NCBI GenBank assembly: GCA_046582185.1
Contig: JAYGEX010000039.1
Coordinates: 124,001-188,000, forward strand
Source of the DNA: GCA-002726655 sp046582185
Lineage (GTDB): Bacteria; Pseudomonadota; Gammaproteobacteria; Pseudomonadales; Azotimanducaceae
Length of the DNA stretch: 64,000 nt
Reading direction: 5' to 3'
The notes below the pieces were generated by a model, which saw only the letters and a list, made by a program, of their open reading frames with translations, was not told the origin of the DNA and made no database searches. Below, in pieces: positions 61,945 to 64,000 of this stretch. Made by a program: the position numbers and the translations under genes. Numbering within the stretch: the stretch's first letter is position 1; the number at the start of each line of letters is the position of its first letter.

Positions 61945-62879
61945 CTACCAGAATAGCTGGCCACGAATTCGGCTTCCAACTGTCTCGCGTTTAGCTTGTA
62001 ATTTTGTGTATTGATCGATGTCAGATTTCGGGCTGCCACCAGGTTTCCATATCTCGCACAATCAATGGCTGAGCAGTCTTTGGTCATGCCGTAGATCAGG
62101 CCGACCCGAAATGCATCGCCACAACCGGTGGGATCCAAAATCTCGTTTATCTTTGTAGATGGAATGTGGTGACATTGCCCATCTATAAAGATATCCACGC
62201 CAACCGCGGCCTTGGTAACTATCAGCCATTCACAGATGTCTATTACGGCTTGCTGTGACAAATCACTAATCTTCAACAGCATATCAATTTCATACTCGTT
62301 GACGATGGTGTATTGACAGAGATCCAGCAACTCGTTGACCTCTTGCTTGCTGAACTCCGGTAGACACTGACCAGGATCAAAGATGGCTGGAATGCCCAGG
62401 CTCTGGAGGTCCCTGGCATGATGCAACATGATGGGGGCACCCTCAGGCGCGACAATGGCTAACTGACAATCTGTAATCCCGACAACATCTCGTGGAAATT
62501 TACGTAATTTTGAGCCATCAGCTCCTGGGTAGAACAGCGTAATCTGATTACCGTCGCAATCACTTGTCATGATCCCCATCGCGCCATGCTCAACGCTGTC
62601 ATCAATCACTACATTGTCGATATTGATGCCAAGGCCCGCCAGATATTTCTCATAACGATCGCGGAAGTCTGCCCCGACAACCGACAGGGGGATCGCTTCT
62701 ACACCCAATGCGTTGAGGCCGTAAGCGATATTCATGGCACAGCCACCAAAGCTGGTTGCCAGGGACGATAGCTGTAGTGAAACATTGAGAGCTTCAACAC
62801 CTGCGTGATCCAGGTATGAACCGCTGTACGCGCCGATAAGGTCAATTGCTGTACTGCCGCTTACCAGAACCTTAGGCAT
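61941..62879 (-). CDS. PfkB-family carbohydrate/nucleoside kinase
   Basis: A 312-residue ribokinase-fold enzyme. The two PfkB signatures are GGCAMNIAYGLNALGVEAIPLSVVG and DPTGCGDAFRVGLIYG, where the catalytic aspartate is in GCGDAF (a Cys for the usual Ala). NEYEIDMLL is also typical. It resembles adenosine-kinase-like bacterial members, but the substrate is not certain. It overlaps the threonine aldolase gene by 8 bases and follows it in the same direction. Confidence 0.9.
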   Translation of the reverse strand: MPKVLVSGSTAIDLIGAYSGSYLDHAGVEALNVSLQLSSLATSFGGCAMNIAYGLNALGVEAIPLSVVGADFRDRYEKYLAGLGINIDNVVIDDSVEHGAMGIMTSDCDGNQITLFYPGADGSKLRKFPRDVVGITDCQLAIVAPEGAPIMLHHARDLQSLGIPAIFDPGQCLPEFSKQEVNELLDLCQYTIVNEYEIDMLLKISDLSQQAVIDICEWLIVTKAAVGVDIFIDGQCHHIPSTKINEILDPTGCGDAFRVGLIYGMTKDCSAIDCARYGNLVAARNLTSINTQNYKLNARQLEAEFVASYSGS

Positions 62880-63873
62880 TCAAGGAAAACTCCCGGCAGA
62901 GCCCAATTATCTGTTCAACATCAGCAGTAGAGACATCTTTGTGACATACCCAACGCTGGCCTGAGAGCTTGATATCGTGCTCACTGAGCCAGCCTTTAAG
63001 TTTGGAAAATTGCCCGGAGGGCAGGTCCAGCATCACCATATTGGTCTGTACCTGCTCCTTGAGCGCAAAGCCTGCGAGATTCTGTAGGCTGTCTGCCAGC
63101 AGGGACGCATTTGCATGGTCTTCTGCTAAACGATCGACGTTGTTCTCCAGAGCGAAAATACCCCCGGCAGCGATAATCCCCGCTTGCCTCATACCACCAC
63201 CCAGCATCTTTCTAAGCCGTTTTGCCTTGGCGATAGTGTTTGCATCGCCGACCAGTATTGACCCAATTGGCGCACCAAGACCTTTGGATAAACATATAGA
63301 AACAGTATTAAAAGAAGAGCATATCTCTTTGATATCAATGGATAATTTTACAGAGGCATTAAACAATCTAGCGCCATCGAGATGGGTTAATAGCCCATAT
63401 TCGTCGGCTAGTTCAGCAAATTTGGCTATATAGTCCATGGCGAGTACTTTGCCGCCCTGGGTATTTTCAAGGCAGAGCAAGCGCGTGCGTGCAAAGTGAA
63501 AATCATCTGGTTTGATACATGCGCGAATCTCTTCCAGTTCGAGCTCGCCCCGGTCATTAAAGTGCAACGGCTGCGGCTGAATGCCACCCAGTACAGCAGC
63601 GCCGCCACCTTCGTACTTATAGCTATGTGCATCCTGGCCAGCGATGAATTCATCGCCTCGCTCACAATGACTGAGTAAGGCCAGTAGATTGCTCTGGGTA
63701 CCGCTGGAGACAAATAATGCTGCCTCTTTTCCCATTTTCGAGGCCGCAAGCGCTTCGAGATCGTTAACGGTAGGGTCTTCACCATAGACATCGTCGCCAA
63801 CTGTGGCAGATGCCATGGCTTCCCGCATTTCGGGGCATGGACTCGTGACAGTGTCACTTCGTAGATCAATCAA
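62872..63873 (-). CDS. ltaE: Low-specificity threonine aldolase
   Basis: A 333-residue PLP enzyme cleaving threonine and allo-threonine to glycine and acetaldehyde. MIDLRSDTVTSPCPEMREAM and VGDDVYGEDPTVNDLE are diagnostic, THLDGARLFNAS holds the PLP aspartate, and SICLSKGLGAPIGS contains the PLP lysine. It is the first gene of a pair with the PfkB kinase, which may be translationally coupled through the 8-base overlap. Confidence 0.95.
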   Translation of the reverse strand: MIDLRSDTVTSPCPEMREAMASATVGDDVYGEDPTVNDLEALAASKMGKEAALFVSSGTQSNLLALLSHCERGDEFIAGQDAHSYKYEGGGAAVLGGIQPQPLHFNDRGELELEEIRACIKPDDFHFARTRLLCLENTQGGKVLAMDYIAKFAELADEYGLLTHLDGARLFNASVKLSIDIKEICSSFNTVSICLSKGLGAPIGSILVGDANTIAKAKRLRKMLGGGMRQAGIIAAGGIFALENNVDRLAEDHANASLLADSLQNLAGFALKEQVQTNMVMLDLPSGQFSKLKGWLSEHDIKLSGQRWVCHKDVSTADVEQIIGLCREFSLNA

Positions 63874-64000
63874 CTTGATAGGGTCCTATTGTTTAGAAAA
63901 TAGCATAATAAGCTTATCTATCAGCAGGATAGGGCGCTCATCTCATTTTTAACATCAGCTTAGTCGAGATTGACTTTCATCGGATGCGAAGCTAATGTTT

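Overview
The window reads as chromosomal DNA of a free-living gammaproteobacterium, near the Pseudomonadales/Cellvibrionales by gene order. This placement is an inference from content; no 16S gene is present. Two conserved blocks carry the signal. One is mnmA-hflD, purB-roxA, then cspD, clpS-clpA, infA, bpt-aat, trxB, ftsK-lolA-rarA-crcB, serS, tusDCBE and yccA. The other is gacA/uvrY-uvrC-pgsA followed by tRNA-Cys and tRNA-Leu. From memory both orders resemble Pseudomonas. Base composition looks close to even and gene density is high. Four pairs of convergent genes abut or overlap at their stop codons. There is no rRNA, CRISPR array, prophage or intact insertion sequence.

Layout. 1-6.8 kb: the 3' end of thrH, a trans-sulfuration-type PLP enzyme with a lytic transglycosylase, rraA, and a purB-roxA-GNAT run. 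6.9-11.3 kb: a block that separates purB-roxA from mnmA-hflD, holding a membrane-protein gene broken by an in-frame TAG, msrB, a copper amine oxidase and a DUF1456 gene. 11.4-15.5 kb: hflD, mnmA, moaCDE, rluE, cspD. 15.8-21.4 kb: clpS, clpA, infA, bpt, aat, trxB, a nearly complete N-degron pathway. 21.7-23.5 kb: a lipoprotein gene broken by three frameshifts. 23.7-32.1 kb: ftsK to yccA. 32.4-40 kb: a DUF3859-like protein, tRNA-Ser with a possible insertion-sequence scar, a CoA transferase, a PilZ protein, a MerR-TPR regulator, two acyl-CoA dehydrogenases (one glutaryl-CoA type), and a repeat-bearing gap before gacA. 40-49 kb: a family 5 uracil-DNA glycosylase, uvrC, pgsA, tRNA-Cys, a TetR/SDR/thioesterase unit, tRNA-Leu, an EamA transporter and a second-type Lon. 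49-64 kb: an FAD oxidoreductase, pyruvate kinase, dinB, a repeat-rich gap, a small unknown gene, a dicarboxylate symporter, two kinase-like proteins without a recognisable ATPase core, a sirtuin, a methyltransferase, a CPT-like kinase, a hexapeptide acyltransferase, a PfkB kinase and threonine aldolase.

Functional links. Bpt and Aat add leucine or phenylalanine to protein N-termini, ClpS recognises these and ClpAP degrades them. TusDCBE relays sulfur to MnmA for wobble-uridine thiolation. MoaD, MoaE and MoaC serve molybdopterin synthesis. FtsK, RarA, UvrC, DinB and the uracil glycosylase serve chromosome maintenance. Glutaryl-CoA dehydrogenase, the second acyl-CoA dehydrogenase, the CoA transferase, the SDR and the thioesterase point to catabolism of organic acids and acyl-CoAs.

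Most unusual items: the degenerate kinase pair at 55520-58959, the two broken genes at 6922-8190 and 21715-23524, the short tandem repeats at 53179-53262 and 53506-53550, a 21-base sequence shared by two intergenic regions 20 kb apart, a 136-base inverted-repeat element before gacA, and a palindrome between the TetR and SDR genes.
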